DNA from: Oopsacas minuta
Taxonomy: Eukaryota; Porifera; Hexactinellida; Lyssacinosida; Leucopsacidae
Reading direction: 5' to 3'
Assembly: GCA_024704765.1 (NCBI GenBank)
Contig: JAKMXF010000358.1
Location: 1 to 64,000 of the forward strand
Length of the DNA: 64,000 nucleotides
Both the position numbers and the translations under genes were made by a program. Of the stretch, positions 1 through 11,400 are shown in pieces (positions within the stretch are counted from its first letter, which is position 1; every line of letters starts with the position of its first letter). The notes under the pieces are model-generated. The model did not search any database and had not been told where the DNA came from. It saw only the letters and a list, made by a program, of their open reading frames with translations.

Positions 1-50
1 CACCACCACCGCCACCACCACCACCATCACCAACAACAACAACAACAACA
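1..50 (+). repeat. (CAC)n/(CAA)n codon repeat coding poly-His/poly-Gln
   Basis: A trinucleotide run of CAC units passes into CAA units. In the exon frame it codes polyhistidine followed by polyglutamine. Confidence 0.8.
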
Positions 51-299
51 ACAACCATCACCTCTGCACTATAATCTTCCTCAGCATCAACCTGTAATGC
101 CATCTCCACGATTCTTGGCTGGAAAAAAATCTCCATACGAGACTGAGCATAGTCCGTCTCACAATGCGATCACCCCTTTGATAAAATCCGTTCAAGGTAC
201 AGACTTACGTATACTAACAATTATTGTATGAACTATCCTCAGTTGCGTAGTTAGCCAGCCATTACTGGTGGGGTACAGGTTATTAAGCTGGGACATACT

Positions 300-645
300 T
301 AAATTAATGAGGTGGGGCGCATGCCCCTGGCCCTCTCTTGTGCCGCTTCTGACTATCTTTCAGCACACTGTTAATATATTGCTGTTTCGGCAGATGCAAT
401 CCATCTAAGCATGAGGTCGGGCAATATTTCACTATCACTATCGGGTACCTGTGATTTTAATTGCCACCATCTAACACCTATATTGGCTGACATTGCCCAA
501 TCATGTGATTTAGCATACTTCCGTCGTATGTGTGAATTTTCGTCCAAGAATCGGACTTGTCCATGCCGGGTCAATATACATCTGTGTTCAAAAATCCATC
601 CTGGGCCTTCCAGTTTCTATAATCAATTCTGGGTATACATACATG
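300..645. repeat. Dispersed repeat R1, copy a
   Basis: About 345 bp in the first intron of the degenerate TLK copy. Clearly related copies lie at 44065-44345, in the matching intron of the intact TLK, and at 12236-12388. Weaker pieces occur in inverted pairs at 57549-57660 and 57935-58025. Landmarks are gaggtcgggc, tcgggtacctgtgattt and attttcgtccaag. Short open frames inside it (for example 411-650) come from the repeat and are not genes. Presence in both TLK introns suggests it inserted before the TLK duplication. Confidence 0.75.
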
Positions 646-660
646 TATAGAGTATATGTC

Positions 661-1355
661 ATAGGAGATGTTGTCGAATAACCAACATCTCCTGCAGGAG
701 ATGTTGGCGATCTGATGGTATATGGCTTCAATACAGTTTTTAAGTGATTTGTGTGACTTCAACAAATTATAGCTGACATGCTTCAATCGTCGTACGATCG
801 TACGATAGCACGATTCCGCAAATAAATAGTAAACCTAAAATGTTTTTCATTTATTCATACTTAAAATGACTGAAAATTACCATCGAAAGTAAGATTACCA
901 CACTCTTATGTAAAATATGCAAGCGTCAAAATGAAGTTATACAATTAATAGGAGATTTTATCCAATTGTCTCCATTACTAATTTTAAAACTCCAACACTT
1001 TAAGCTCCTTGGGTATACACTTCTTTTCTGTAATCATTTTACCTTAAAAACTGTTATTGAAAAAATCATTCCCATTACGATGGAATGAAAACAAGAAAAT
1101 AATATCTGAAGAAGATTCAAATCTACCACGAAACATGAAAGTCAATTTTGCAGTATACTTGGCTATTCCTTGTTAGTTGACCTCAAACACAAGCATTGAG
1201 GGAGTTTAGTACGTCCATTCTTAAATAAGTACATTAGATATATCGTAATATACTTGGCTAAATTATCAGTTTGCTTACTAATGGAATTAGAAACTATAAA
1301 AGTACAGTATTGAAGCCATATACTATCAAATCGCCCGATTGACAACATCTCCTAT
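661..1355. mobile_element. Non-autonomous element with 15-bp terminal inverted repeats
   Basis: The ends are perfect 15-bp inverted repeats, ATAGGAGATGTTGTC at 661-675 and its complement at 1341-1355. A second palindrome of the same motif (ccaacatctcc and its inverse) lies at about 682-707. Homologous intron sequence on both sides (to 660, and from about 1380) is nearly contiguous in the paralogous intron at 44345-44400, which lacks this stretch. It is therefore an insertion in copy 1. I see no transposase frame and no convincing target-site duplication. Confidence 0.6.
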
Positions 1356-1799
1356 AACATATATTTTATTTCTTCTAATGCTTTTACATATTTTGTATTG
1401 GACAGCTGGTGTCAACCCATAAGATGTAGAATAATTGAATTTTGTTGAGTGCAGGGGAAATTAGTTTGATTCATAATAAATATTACTAAAGTCATATTTA
1501 ATACGACCTCCATGCTAGATGAGGAAATCCCATTTCTATTTTCCTGTATTATCAACCTTGTTTACACCTTTGGTAGCTGAATTACATGGAGTATTACTGT
1601 AATAGTAAAATTAATTAGAAAGAACTATACAGAGTTAGGAAAGTCGGGTTTGACTGTGCTTTACTTGACTCAGAGTTTTGTATAATTAAATCTCGAATTC
1701 TCATGCAAATATTCAGTTTATGACTATTTCAAATATTTATTTTTGTGATTATTCTGAATGCTAAGTAGGATAACAAATTTCTTAAACTTACTGTATTGT

Positions 1800-1985
1800 A
1801 CACATAGTACTCATATTTTTGGCAGGTGGACGATTAGGGAATCTGTACAATTAGAGATACCCCACTATAGTCAGAGGGGCGGATGGATCCAAATCATAAT
1901 CCAATCCATAATCCATCCGGTCCCTCTGACTATAGTATAGATTAATTATATGTGCATGTGTGTCATATATATATATATATATACG
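1800..1985. repeat. Intron segment shared with the intact TLK intron 1, plus (AT)n
   Basis: 1800-1985 closely matches 45207-45400. The shared segment includes a short palindrome around gaggggcggatggatcc and the oppositely oriented atccatccggtccctc, then an AT dinucleotide tract at 1965-1982. It is part of the duplicated TLK intron rather than an independent element. Confidence 0.65.
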
Positions 1986-2361
1986 AGCCTTTAGCTCGTC
2001 GCTTCGCGATGAACTCGACGCATTGCGCCTCACGGTATCTATTTTTCTCCAAATGACAGCCCGTTTGAGTATTTCAATATAGATATATTAAAAATAATGT
2101 AATTCACAAGCATGCGTATATGACATATATGTTATTGAAGTATTTTTAAGATCAAGCCCCTTTTACCCGTTGAGAGGACGTATCTACCTAATTTTTGAGA
2201 TTTGGCTAATTTGTTTACTTTTTTTCATAAAACAACAATAAATTTGCATATGATTAATCCAAAAGTGTGATAATCGTATTCATCATGTTGGATATACTTT
2301 AGTGAAGTTTTATTGAATTCTATTTACTTCTTTGAATTCAACACAACACAGTAAATACATA

Positions 2362-3698
2362 CAGGGTGTTAAGAAATTGATGTCACCTTTTTGAAATTAA
2401 ATAGAGCCATAAATTAACTATTTGAATCGTGTTTTAGCTTCCAATTCTTATTCTACTTATTTGAAATAATAGAATTCCTGTAAATTCCGAAAATTATAGA
2501 CACTAAAAATACTCTCTTGTTCAATTTTTCTTACTTTTCATATACAAGAAATAATCATGGTCAAAGAAGCTACTCTAGCTGTCCGTACACGTGCAGTTTG
2601 CATGATAGAAGCTGGGATTTTTATTAATAAAGTGGCCAAGGTTGTAGGAGTATCTGTCCGTACCATTCGGCGCTGGTTGCTGAGGTCCAAGTCTGGTGAA
2701 CCTCTACAGAACAGGAGGGGCCGTGGAAGGAAAACGTCCGTCACGATGGTACCGAAAGTGGTCATTGCCAAGACAATCGGTAAAAAAATGAAATCCACAC
2801 GAGTTATCTCCCAGAATCTCAAATCTAAAGGGTTTTCTATCTCCCACGTGACAGTACACTCGTATTTACGCAAAAATCTGAAAGTTCGACCATACAAACC
2901 CCAGGTTCAACCCAAATTGACGGAAAAACAGAGGACAGCTCGGATAAAATTCTGTAATGAAAGGAAGAATTGGTCAATTGATAGCTGGCGAAGGGTTTTA
3001 TTCTCGGACGAGTCCTCCTTTGAGGTATTCCACACTCCAGATAAGCAAAACGACCGAGTTTGGGCGAAATCTAGTTCCAATGTTCCTCCTACCGAAAAGG
3101 TCAAATTTCCTGGAAAAATCATGGTCTGGGGTGTGATGTCACACCGAGCCCTCTCACATCTCCACATTATCCCCAAAGGACAAACTGTGACATCAGAATA
3201 TTATGTGGAAGTTATATTGAAACAGTCTCTAATACCCAGCATGCTTCGAACGAGAGATTCAGGGACTATTCTGGAGAGAAAATTGTTGCTAGAAAGGTCC
3301 AAAGCAATTTTTCAACAAGATGGGGCCCCAGCACATACCTCCAAAAGAAGCCAGGAATGGCTAAAAAACAATATGCCAGGGTTTTGGACCAAGGACATAT
3401 GGCCTCCAAACTCACCAGACTTAAATCCTATTGAGAACCTCTGGGCTATTTTGCAAACCAAACTGGATTCAATGGAGCGAGCAACCAACCTAAAAATGTT
3501 AGAAAAGCAGCTGATTTTGGCCTGGAAGGAAATCTCACCGGAGACACTAGAGAAACTCATAGCAGGGATGCCCTCTCGCATTAATAAATGTTTAAAATTA
3601 AATGGAGATTACATAGGAAAGTAAATAGCACACCTTTCTAGTTCGCATTATTGAAATATGCATGGTATAAAATGGGACATCAATTTCTTAACACCCTG
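2362..3698 (+). mobile_element. Mariner/Tc1-type transposon, 1337 bp, apparently complete
   Basis: Terminal inverted repeats CAGGGTGTTAAGAAATTGAT at the left and its near-exact inverse at the right are flanked by TA on both sides (2360-2361 and 3699-3700), the hallmark Tc1/mariner target-site duplication. One uninterrupted transposase gene fills the interior. The element sits in intron 1 of the degenerate TLK copy and is absent from the matching intron of the intact TLK. A relative of exactly the same length is at 59845-61181. Confidence 0.9.
2557..3624 (+). CDS. Tc1/mariner transposase (DD37E type), intact
   Basis: 355 aa starting at an ATG. Residues about 1-60 form a helix-turn-helix DNA-binding region ending in the GRGRK motif that separates the two paired-like subdomains. 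The catalytic DDE residues are in LFSDESSF (first Asp), IFQQDGAPAHT (second Asp) and SPDLNPIENLW (Glu). I count 37 residues between the second Asp and the Glu, so it is DD37E rather than the DD34E of classic Tc1. It catalyses cut-and-paste transposition at TA sites. The frame has no stop or shift, and the inverted repeats are well preserved, so the copy may be recent or active. Its protein is clearly related to the frameshifted copy at 59918-60986. Confidence 0.93.
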   Translation: MVKEATLAVRTRAVCMIEAGIFINKVAKVVGVSVRTIRRWLLRSKSGEPLQNRRGRGRKTSVTMVPKVVIAKTIGKKMKSTRVISQNLKSKGFSISHVTVHSYLRKNLKVRPYKPQVQPKLTEKQRTARIKFCNERKNWSIDSWRRVLFSDESSFEVFHTPDKQNDRVWAKSSSNVPPTEKVKFPGKIMVWGVMSHRALSHLHIIPKGQTVTSEYYVEVILKQSLIPSMLRTRDSGTILERKLLLERSKAIFQQDGAPAHTSKRSQEWLKNNMPGFWTKDIWPPNSPDLNPIENLWAILQTKLDSMERATNLKMLEKQLILAWKEISPETLEKLIAGMPSRINKCLKLNGDYIGK

Positions 3699-3749
3699 TA
3701 CTAGTTATGGACAATTTAAATATTGCATACCGTAAATCCTTGCCTTGAC

Positions 3750-3784
3750 AACGAACGAACAAACAAACAAACAAACAAACAACA
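3750..3784. repeat. (ACAA)n microsatellite
   Basis: A tetranucleotide run, aacg then repeated aaac units, just after mariner copy 1 and before exon 2 of the degenerate TLK copy. Confidence 0.7.
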
Positions 3785-3920
3785 ATTGAGACTTACAAAT
3801 ATAGATGTATTTTATTGGTGTCTAATTCCTATAGAACTGTCGATACGGACACGTAAAAGGAAGTGTTCATTTTTCACTGACCAGCCTTCAAAGAGGTGCG
3901 AGCGATGCAGTGATGACAAG

Positions 3921-4137
3921 GACCTCAGTCCTAGCTAGCTGATGACTATTAGTATTTCCCCTTTAGTTATAGAATTAACTTGCTAGTTAGTATTTATCAC
4001 TAGAGACTTATTCCTGTCGATAGCGTAGAAAAAGACTTAATCATTCATTTATACATAGAATTTTGACACTTTCTGACTCGAATATTCATTGTGTCGGCCA
4101 CAATTGTCCACTTAAGCGTGACGCAACAAACTTGTAT
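3921..4137. repeat. Duplicated 3' end of the orphan gene, ending at an N
   Basis: Matches 7821-8192 almost exactly, except that about 150 bp (roughly 7913-8069) are missing here. It begins abruptly at gacctcagtcc inside an exon and ends at the single N at 4138. Because it is read in a different frame, it adds a short unrelated tail to the degenerate TLK copy. Confidence 0.8.
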
Positions 4138-4138
4138 N

Positions 4139-4928
4139 AAGTGTAGGATTCCAATGAGGAGACCAATTGGATGAACTCCCCTCCAGAATTCCCTTGAGCA
4201 GGAAATAGACGGAGTCTAGCTCTAATTAGTTCACATGTGATTTAGCTGGTGATTTTAGTGCTTATTTATTGGATCATGAAAAAGATCTTTATTGGGATAC
4301 GGACTGTTCGGTACGTAGACATTTCGTTATGTTATTAAGATGTATAGTAGAAACTGTTAAATATTGACTGTTAATGCTGGATTAATGAATGGGAAATATT
4401 GAAACAAAATGATATGTAATGATAAGGAGAGTGTGCACTAGTCTTATGTCTCGTTTAGGCCAATTCTATGTGCCACCCTACGTATATACTCCATGGCTAG
4501 TCTATGAAAGTATCCGGATATCCGACTATTAAGTCCTTCTTCATTAGTTTTATCCTTTTGTCGTTTTGGAGGCTTTTCTCCAGCAATAAATTTAGTCTGT
4601 TTTACTTATACAAGTTTTTGTTCTCGCTTCAATGCAATGATAAAACGCCAAATGTTGGGATGGTAACATGCGATGGTAGCATTGTATGAGCGATGCCAAG
4701 CCTCTACTGTGTTAGTAGTCCTGGGAATTCCCTGAGGAATTTCCTTTCTCTTAAGGCCAATCTTTATTTCCAAGCAGTTACCCAATTGCTTATCTGGCAT
4801 GTAGGTGCTCATTAGTTCTCTTCACTATTGTCAACCCCTTTAGTCTTTAATCTTGCTTTACACTGAAAATTTGGAAGGTACCTGTAGTCCACATCCGATA
4901 AACTATACTATTATTTGTATAATTAGCA
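4139..4928. other. Intergenic, no gene recognised
   Basis: AT-rich sequence after the N at 4138. Short open frames (for example 4504-4689 and 4606-4812) show no family motif or convincing coding character. Confidence 0.5.
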
Positions 4929-5058
4929 ATGACCACACCTCGTCGACCCCCACCAGATTACAATTCAGCATTATCGATGCCAATAGTTAATACGGACCAT
5001 AGGGCCCTACACAGAGAAAACTCTGAGTTACGAGTCAATTTGGGATGGATGACCAGTA
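4929..5058 (+). CDS. Possible small N-terminal exon, unknown gene
   Basis: An ATG opens a 43-codon segment, MTTPRRPPPDYNSALSMPIV..., ending at a good GTAAGT donor (accaGTAAGT). The start is Pro-rich and the end (LHRENSELRVNL) looks like the beginning of a coiled coil. It could be the first exon of the coiled-coil pseudogene downstream (8458-12235), but that would place the orphan gene 6250-7842 inside an intron. The link is inference only. Confidence 0.3.
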
Positions 5059-5059
5059 A

Positions 5060-6249
5060 GTCTAAGCATAATTTTGATGGATTCTATTTTCACATTTCGC
5101 ACTAATATTTAGGACAGAGGAATATATGGCAGGCTCTGGCGGAAAAAGCTGAAGAGGCCCAGTCCCATAACTGCCTGAAGGGCGTCCTAATTTCATTGGG
5201 CGTCCTTATGGTAGTTGTGGGCTGGGCCATAGCGAAATAATTCGCTACGGAGGCATGGGCGGAGGCGAGAAAAAGCATTTTTGAAAAGTGATGAGACGTT
5301 AATGACGTCACATAAGTGAATTCTGCAACATTTTCAAATATTTGTTGGATATATGAATAAAACATATTTTTAGGTGTTTACACATTATACATATATTAGT
5401 TCATTTCCAATATAGATAACCCTCTATATGTACCCCTCTGGAACCAGAATTTGCTTCTAATTTTCATTTTCAATTTCATACATTCTTTTAATTCAAATTT
5501 CCTTGCATCCTTTTATCCATTTTGTTAGAGGTTTAATTTCTAAATCTTCAACACATCTTATGAAAGTTTCCGAATTTATTAGTTATGTAATAACAGAGTC
5601 TCAAACCCTTAAGGTCCTACGTTATCATAGGGGTCATTTCCAGAAAATTGAAACCCCATTTTTTACTCCAATATACCCCAATTTATCTAATCTACAATAC
5701 AAATCTAATTTTATCTGAATTTCATTGAATTCATTGTTATTCGTATTTTTTCCAGATTGCTGATGCATTGTGCTAATACTATTTGAGCGAACAACGCTTG
5801 ATTTCAATACAATCCAACACTGATACGGTTCAAAACAGACAATTCATGCCTAGATGATCAAGTACTTCCTCCTCTCTTAAAACCGAGGTAACATACCTCC
5901 TCTTAAGTTCTCCCCCGATTTTGAAGGTACAGACTCGCCACCACGAATCGCTCTTATTGGGAAGTCATACGTGATCGAATCCCTCACAGCAATTCGTTAC
6001 CACGGTCTCTTTTCTATTTTCTTATTCAAATATTCTTAGTTGCAGGTTTTATTTTATGCATTCTAGCTAGTAAGAACCTTGAGTTCAGTTTTGTTCTTAT
6101 ATTTGTGTTCTTAGTGCAGCTCCTGTAGGGAGGTATTTGCGTTGCCGTAGGACAGCTGGTCACAGCCACTCCTACGTATTATTTTACCGGGATATGACAT
6201 ATTAGTTATAGTATTAGTCTGATCAAAATTGAAATATATCTTAGCCTCA
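5060..6249. other. Intergenic/upstream region of the orphan gene
   Basis: No supported gene. AT-rich with a few short open frames lacking motifs. It presumably contains the promoter of the gene at 6250, but I see no diagnostic element. Confidence 0.4.
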
Positions 6250-7842
6250 ATGGGGATTCATAATTATTTGAAAAATCTTCCTCCACTAACTGAATGTAGG
6301 AAGTTGGAGGAGAAACAATTCAACGAGTTGTACCAAACACTGAGGGATATGGGGAATTGTTTTGATGAAGATCTCAAGAATCTTTCTAGAATTATCTCAG
6401 ATTCTGTCTTATCAGGCCAAATGAATTCTATAATCGATTATCTACGTGATCGCTCTACTTACCTCTCAAGTATTGAGTTAAGCTTCAAAGCAGAATGGAG
6501 CGAATCGAATATGGAAAATCCTTCTGTTCTTATAAATGGTCTCTGCTCCACTTGGCTGTCAGGGAGAAAACTCGTGACAGTCCAACAAGAACTACGATCT
6601 ATTATTATATTGTATTGCCCTCGAGCTTATATGATGTCTATAAGGGAAATTGATGAGGTTTGGGACAAGTATTATACATCTTACGATCTGGAATTAGCAA
6701 ATAGTTTTACTTCTACATCATCCTTGGTCCTTACAAGCATTTCTAAAGATACTCTTGTCAACTGGAGTGATAAATGGATTGATATTCTAATTGATAAACT
6801 TGATGAAAATGAGTTCTATTTGGATGAAGATACAGCATTTGACCCTCTTCTATTTATTGCTGTCAAACTACATTCTCTAGCTGGTAGACTCATGCTAAAG
6901 TGTAAAGATTTTGATACCTGCTTTGCTCCACGCGTTACCTCAGCGTTAAATTCTATCCTTGTTAAATGTCCTGATATATTGAAGGATTTCAATGCCATCA
7001 AAGAACTGGTCGCAAAAAAACCTATTTGTAACATCCTCCAGGATTGTGTACCCAGCTACAAACCTGATGAATTAGGCATAGATGTACTGAAAAAGAGAGG
7101 AAAAGAACTCCGGACTCAACATGCTTCATTGTTTCTTTATAGAAAACTCAAAGATCAATACGATGAAATTTTCCTGATACGTTCTGAGGAAGATTTCGAC
7201 TCGGATAATTTCGAAGAATCTATGCCTGATGTCCAGGAGGTTTGGGATTTGGCAATAGATGACAAACTGTCCACTTATCTTGAACAACTCGAATTCCTAT
7301 CTATATGTGACAAGTTTCAATTCGAACTTAACAGGGCAAGAGAATTTCTCTCACAATACGAATGGAATCAATACCAAGAATACGAGATCATGAGCGAACA
7401 CAGAGAGGATATTCATAATTTCATCTATTCAAGTCAGTGGATTGACTCACGCCAACAGGAAATAGAAAGATTATTCGCCTATTTCCGTAAGTGGAGTAGT
7501 ACTATCAGCTTTGAGGACGAGGACGGGTGTCTAGAAGGATTTGAGGAGGCTGATATTGTGACACCTGAAATTGCTATTCATCTTCTGGCATTAACTGAAA
7601 ATGCTTTTGACGATTTCATCGATCTACAGGAAACAGTCCTTGAATACTATGAACAAGGAATTGAACAGTGGGAGGAGTTTGATGCGAGTTTACAACTATC
7701 AGGGGATGAGTTGTGTAACTTATGTGATGGAGGATGTCAAGAGTTTATACAGAATAAACTCGAGCAAATAGCTGACCAGATTGAAGAGATGAGAGTACAA
7801 CCAATCGAGTTGGATAACAGGACCTCAGTCCTAGCTAGCTGA
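6250..7842 (+). CDS. Intact acidic orphan protein, 530 aa, single exon
   Basis: I do not recognise this gene. The first ATG in frame is at 6250, and the frame extends 7 codons upstream without another ATG. The protein is strongly acidic, especially after residue about 310 (EEDFDSDNFEES, FEDEDGCLEGFEEAD), predicted mostly helical, with no signal peptide or membrane segment. Cys-rich spots occur near residue 265 and at LCNLCDGGC near residue 495. The lack of introns and the clean frame argue for a real, expressed gene, possibly derived from a retrocopy or a virus-like or transposon protein, though nothing identifies one. Its last 22 bases plus about 350 bp of 3' flank are duplicated at 3921-4137. 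It lies between two remnants of other genes. Confidence 0.75.
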   Translation: MGIHNYLKNLPPLTECRKLEEKQFNELYQTLRDMGNCFDEDLKNLSRIISDSVLSGQMNSIIDYLRDRSTYLSSIELSFKAEWSESNMENPSVLINGLCSTWLSGRKLVTVQQELRSIIILYCPRAYMMSIREIDEVWDKYYTSYDLELANSFTSTSSLVLTSISKDTLVNWSDKWIDILIDKLDENEFYLDEDTAFDPLLFIAVKLHSLAGRLMLKCKDFDTCFAPRVTSALNSILVKCPDILKDFNAIKELVAKKPICNILQDCVPSYKPDELGIDVLKKRGKELRTQHASLFLYRKLKDQYDEIFLIRSEEDFDSDNFEESMPDVQEVWDLAIDDKLSTYLEQLEFLSICDKFQFELNRAREFLSQYEWNQYQEYEIMSEHREDIHNFIYSSQWIDSRQQEIERLFAYFRKWSSTISFEDEDGCLEGFEEADIVTPEIAIHLLALTENAFDDFIDLQETVLEYYEQGIEQWEEFDASLQLSGDELCNLCDGGCQEFIQNKLEQIADQIEEMRVQPIELDNRTSVLAS

Positions 7843-8457
7843 TGACTATTAGTATTTCCCCTTTAGTTATAGAGTTACTTGCTAGTTAGTATTTATCACT
7901 AGAGACTTATTCCAATAACTATGTTCTTAATAACTTATAATGCTAGACTGCAAGAATTGAATACTCTTACAACTAGAGGTAGTCAATATGATTTATTTAA
8001 CACACGTAACTTGGCTAGTAGAGGAATATTGAAAATTTGTTAATACGACACTATTAACTCAATTGGTGCTGTCGATAGCGTAGAAAAAGACTTAATCATT
8101 CATTTATACATAGAATTTTGACACTTTCTGACTCGAATATTCATTGTGTCGGCCACAATTGACCACTTAAGCGTGACGCAACAAACTTGTATAACAGTGG
8201 CTTAATTATGCAAGTAATGATGTTAATGAACTGACATTATACTCCTAATCCATCAACAATTCATTCACTGATTATAGTCTTGGAGGAATTTCCAAATTGT
8301 TTAATATCTATTTGATTATTAATTCCTATTTATCATAGATGAAATTGTATAACTCTTATTTTAGAATGAGAATAACATTAATATACTGATTTCTGAAACT
8401 ATTAGCCTTTGCATACGAGTCAACTTCCAGCATATTCTGATGGGAATATCCATGAGA

Positions 8458-11400
8458 GCTCGAATAACCAAGAGGTTCTTCTAGCCAAGGAGAAACCGGG
8501 AGAGTTATTGAGGGTCAGCATGCTGACTTGAATGCGAAATTCGATCGGATCCGACAATCTCCTTCTGAGAAGGAGGAGAAAGTTACATCAGCACAGAGGT
8601 ATGATATGAGTGCTACATGTATGGGATAAATTTCATTCAGAATTAGCGAAAGATAATCTTATGAGACATGTATGGTAGCCGATGGGGCCAATTCACTGAA
8701 CAGTTCTTTGGATCTTGTTCGTGCTCTATACATGTACATATATATATTGTTGTCGATTTGACTGGATGCCATTTAGACAATATACTACATATAATAACAC
8801 CTACTACTATAAGGGTGAGGGAAGCATGTTTGAATCAAATTATCTATTATATAGGCGATCAGTTAAGAGAGCAAAGTTAGACTACACATTTCCTCTCATC
8901 AACTCACTCGGAACATTTCATATCCTCCAAAGACGACTTTAGTGCTCCTGTTGGGTGAACAAGAATCGATGTTGCAATACGACCCTACATTCCTGAAGGT
9001 ATGACTCGTTGTTATGGCATGAATATAATATATTTTTATTAATATTCTAATTAGCAATTTTTGGTTTGTTGGGTTTAGTATTTTTTGTTTGTTTGCCATA
9101 AAAATTACTAAAATACTTGTTAGAAAGAATATTTTCATTTTCTAATATGTAATTAATAATTCATTAAGGATAATGGTTAAAGATGTGGAATACTCTGAAT
9201 CCGTCAATATGTCCATTAAATCTATATATCTTCACTAATATAACTAATATTTCTTATTACTATCATCAAATATTGAGATTATACATTCCTATCCTCCTTG
9301 TTTATTGTTATAGATTATTCACAGGCCCTAGAAGGAGAATTGTTTAGACAGATACACTTTCCTCCCAAACAAAAGCCTACCACCCCTGCTGGAAGAGATC
9401 TAGTTTCATCTAGCAACCATCAAATAGCACCCTATGTACAGGAGGGGCCTACAAATCAACTCTTTGAAACCAGTAACATACAATCGGGCTTATTCCATCC
9501 CAAAGTAGCCCAATATACAGTATCAGCCCCCCTACCCCATGACACAACTCATTTCGGGTACTCTCAATCTTCTCAGATGCAATACGCTCCTCGTGCCTCT
9601 TCCTCTCCCCCTCCCCCTTCTAGTGAGCCTTGACAGCTCCCATTTAAACAAAATCATGCCCCTATTACGAGACATGCTAGTGATTCCAGGTTCAGAGATA
9701 TTGAAATAAGATCTCCTCCCTCTTATACTGTGGATACTAATTCTCCTACAAACGCATTGATTCAGCCTAAACAGTTTCCACGTACTCACTTTCTAGAATG
9801 TGAGTTATGCTTATGATTAAACTAGTACTTGTATGATAAGTAGAATTACGTCTAATATATATGACTTATATAGCTCATCAACCTGAAGCAGAGTTGATAC
9901 AACAACATCATGAAGTGCCTTATACACGCTCTCAGCCTCGTGATATCATGAAGGGAGATAAGTTTGAAGTTAAACTCGTATGGCAAAAGCAGCAACCTAC
10001 TCGGTGGTAAATCTAAGATATTTTGACATGAAGGATACAGAACCTCCTATCATCTCATATGGGATTACAGAAAAGATTTATTCATAGCTTCTGCTAAACT
10101 GTCAGCTGGTGAGCATAGAGGTAGTCTATGTATACCGGATTCTGATGATGTAGTGTATAATGTACAGCCTTTTGATGTGAGTCAGTTTAGCATATCTGTA
10201 CAGGAGATTAAGCTAGAGTTATCAGACATATCACCCCAGTACAAAAAGAAAGAACCTTTCAAGAAACCAATCTGCTCTGAAATAGGTATTGTCATTATTT
10301 TATTATTTATTAATTCATTTTGTTCACGAAAACAGTTTTGATATTCTCCAATTTGATTGAATCATTCATTTGATGTTAGCAAAACCTTTAATAGCATTTT
10401 TATTACTTTAATGGAGGTTATACAGTAGACCCTCGCTAATCCGAACGAAACATTACTACTACTACTACTACTATTACTACTATTACTATTATGTATTATG
10501 TACATATTTCAATTTCAAATTCCGATTGAATGTTATTATTTTAAACGAATAATTCTTTATTTTCTACTGTTTGTGTATCAAATAATTTTACTATTTTCCT
10601 CTATTTTACGTAAAATTACTTTTTGAGTTTTTTCATTTCTCAAACTTTGATTGATTTCGTATAATTTCTACTACAAATTTCTACTTATATTATTTGTGTA
10701 TAATCTTATGGTTAATCCTATAGACAGTATTATTGTCTACTAAACAAGTTTATATAACTTGTTTGTATGGTATTATTGTGTTGATTTACTCTTTGTTTAT
10801 TTAGACTTCCCCAATAATCATCTAGCTAAGTCACGTCGCGGAAAGCACCCTCCGTATTTGCCTGCAAGGAGAGGAACTTTATCCGGTACAGATAATCCTG
10901 TAATACCTGTAACTAGACAAGAAGATAGATCTAGAGTAGAAGTTAATGTCTTCTCTCCTACTATTGAATATTCACCTATACAGTCTATAGAGAGACCTGA
11001 TATACCACCAAGTAAGTATTATTGTATCTACATTATGTATCTGGTATTTAATTAGAGCATTATTTGGTTGATTAGTGAATATTAGCAGTGATTAATTCAG
11101 GAGAAATTATACTAAATTCAATAATACAAATTGTAATAATCAGCTGATATGTGATCAATATTAATTTAATTTATTTTTCAGAATACAGAGAGGAAAAGTA
11201 CCAATCATGCCCGGGTGAATCTCCTCCTGTATTCACAAGTACACTACCGAGCCATGAAGAGAGAGTGTCAGTTGTCTTAAATTCTCCTCCACAGGATCAC
11301 CCTCTCCCTCCCCCTAGAATAAAGCCATCAGTAACAACAGGTATGATCCTTCAAACCGGGTTTATTCTAGTATATTTATCCATGGTTCATTAGATATAAC

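Larger units (their letters stand above)
1..3938 (+). pseudogene. Degenerate, 5'-truncated TLK paralogue (copy 1)
   Basis: The window opens inside an exon, 1-196, coding a His-rich then Gln-rich tract and then a Ser/Pro-rich segment ending in SVQG. It stops at a GTACAG donor. The same exon end, donor and following intron sequence recur at the end of exon 1 of the intact TLK gene (43648-43981), so the two are paralogues. The matching second exon begins at 3835, after the same acceptor context (taattcctatag), and reads ELSIRTRKRK, which resembles the Arg/Lys-rich stretch of TLK exon 2. At 3921 the sequence switches into DNA copied from the 3' end of the orphan gene at 6250-7842, read in a different frame, and hits a stop at 3936-3938. 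No kinase exon follows. Inference: a partial tandem duplicate that lost its function or was chimerised by rearrangement or misassembly. The 5' part lies outside the window. Confidence 0.6.

Noticed and set aside
411-650. 79-aa frame repeated at 12082-12402 and 44180-44368
   Set aside because: The similarity comes from dispersed repeat R1. Frames differ between copies and lack protein-level conservation.
5102-5365. 87-aa minus-strand frame
   Set aside because: No motif, no splice context and no similarity to neighbours.
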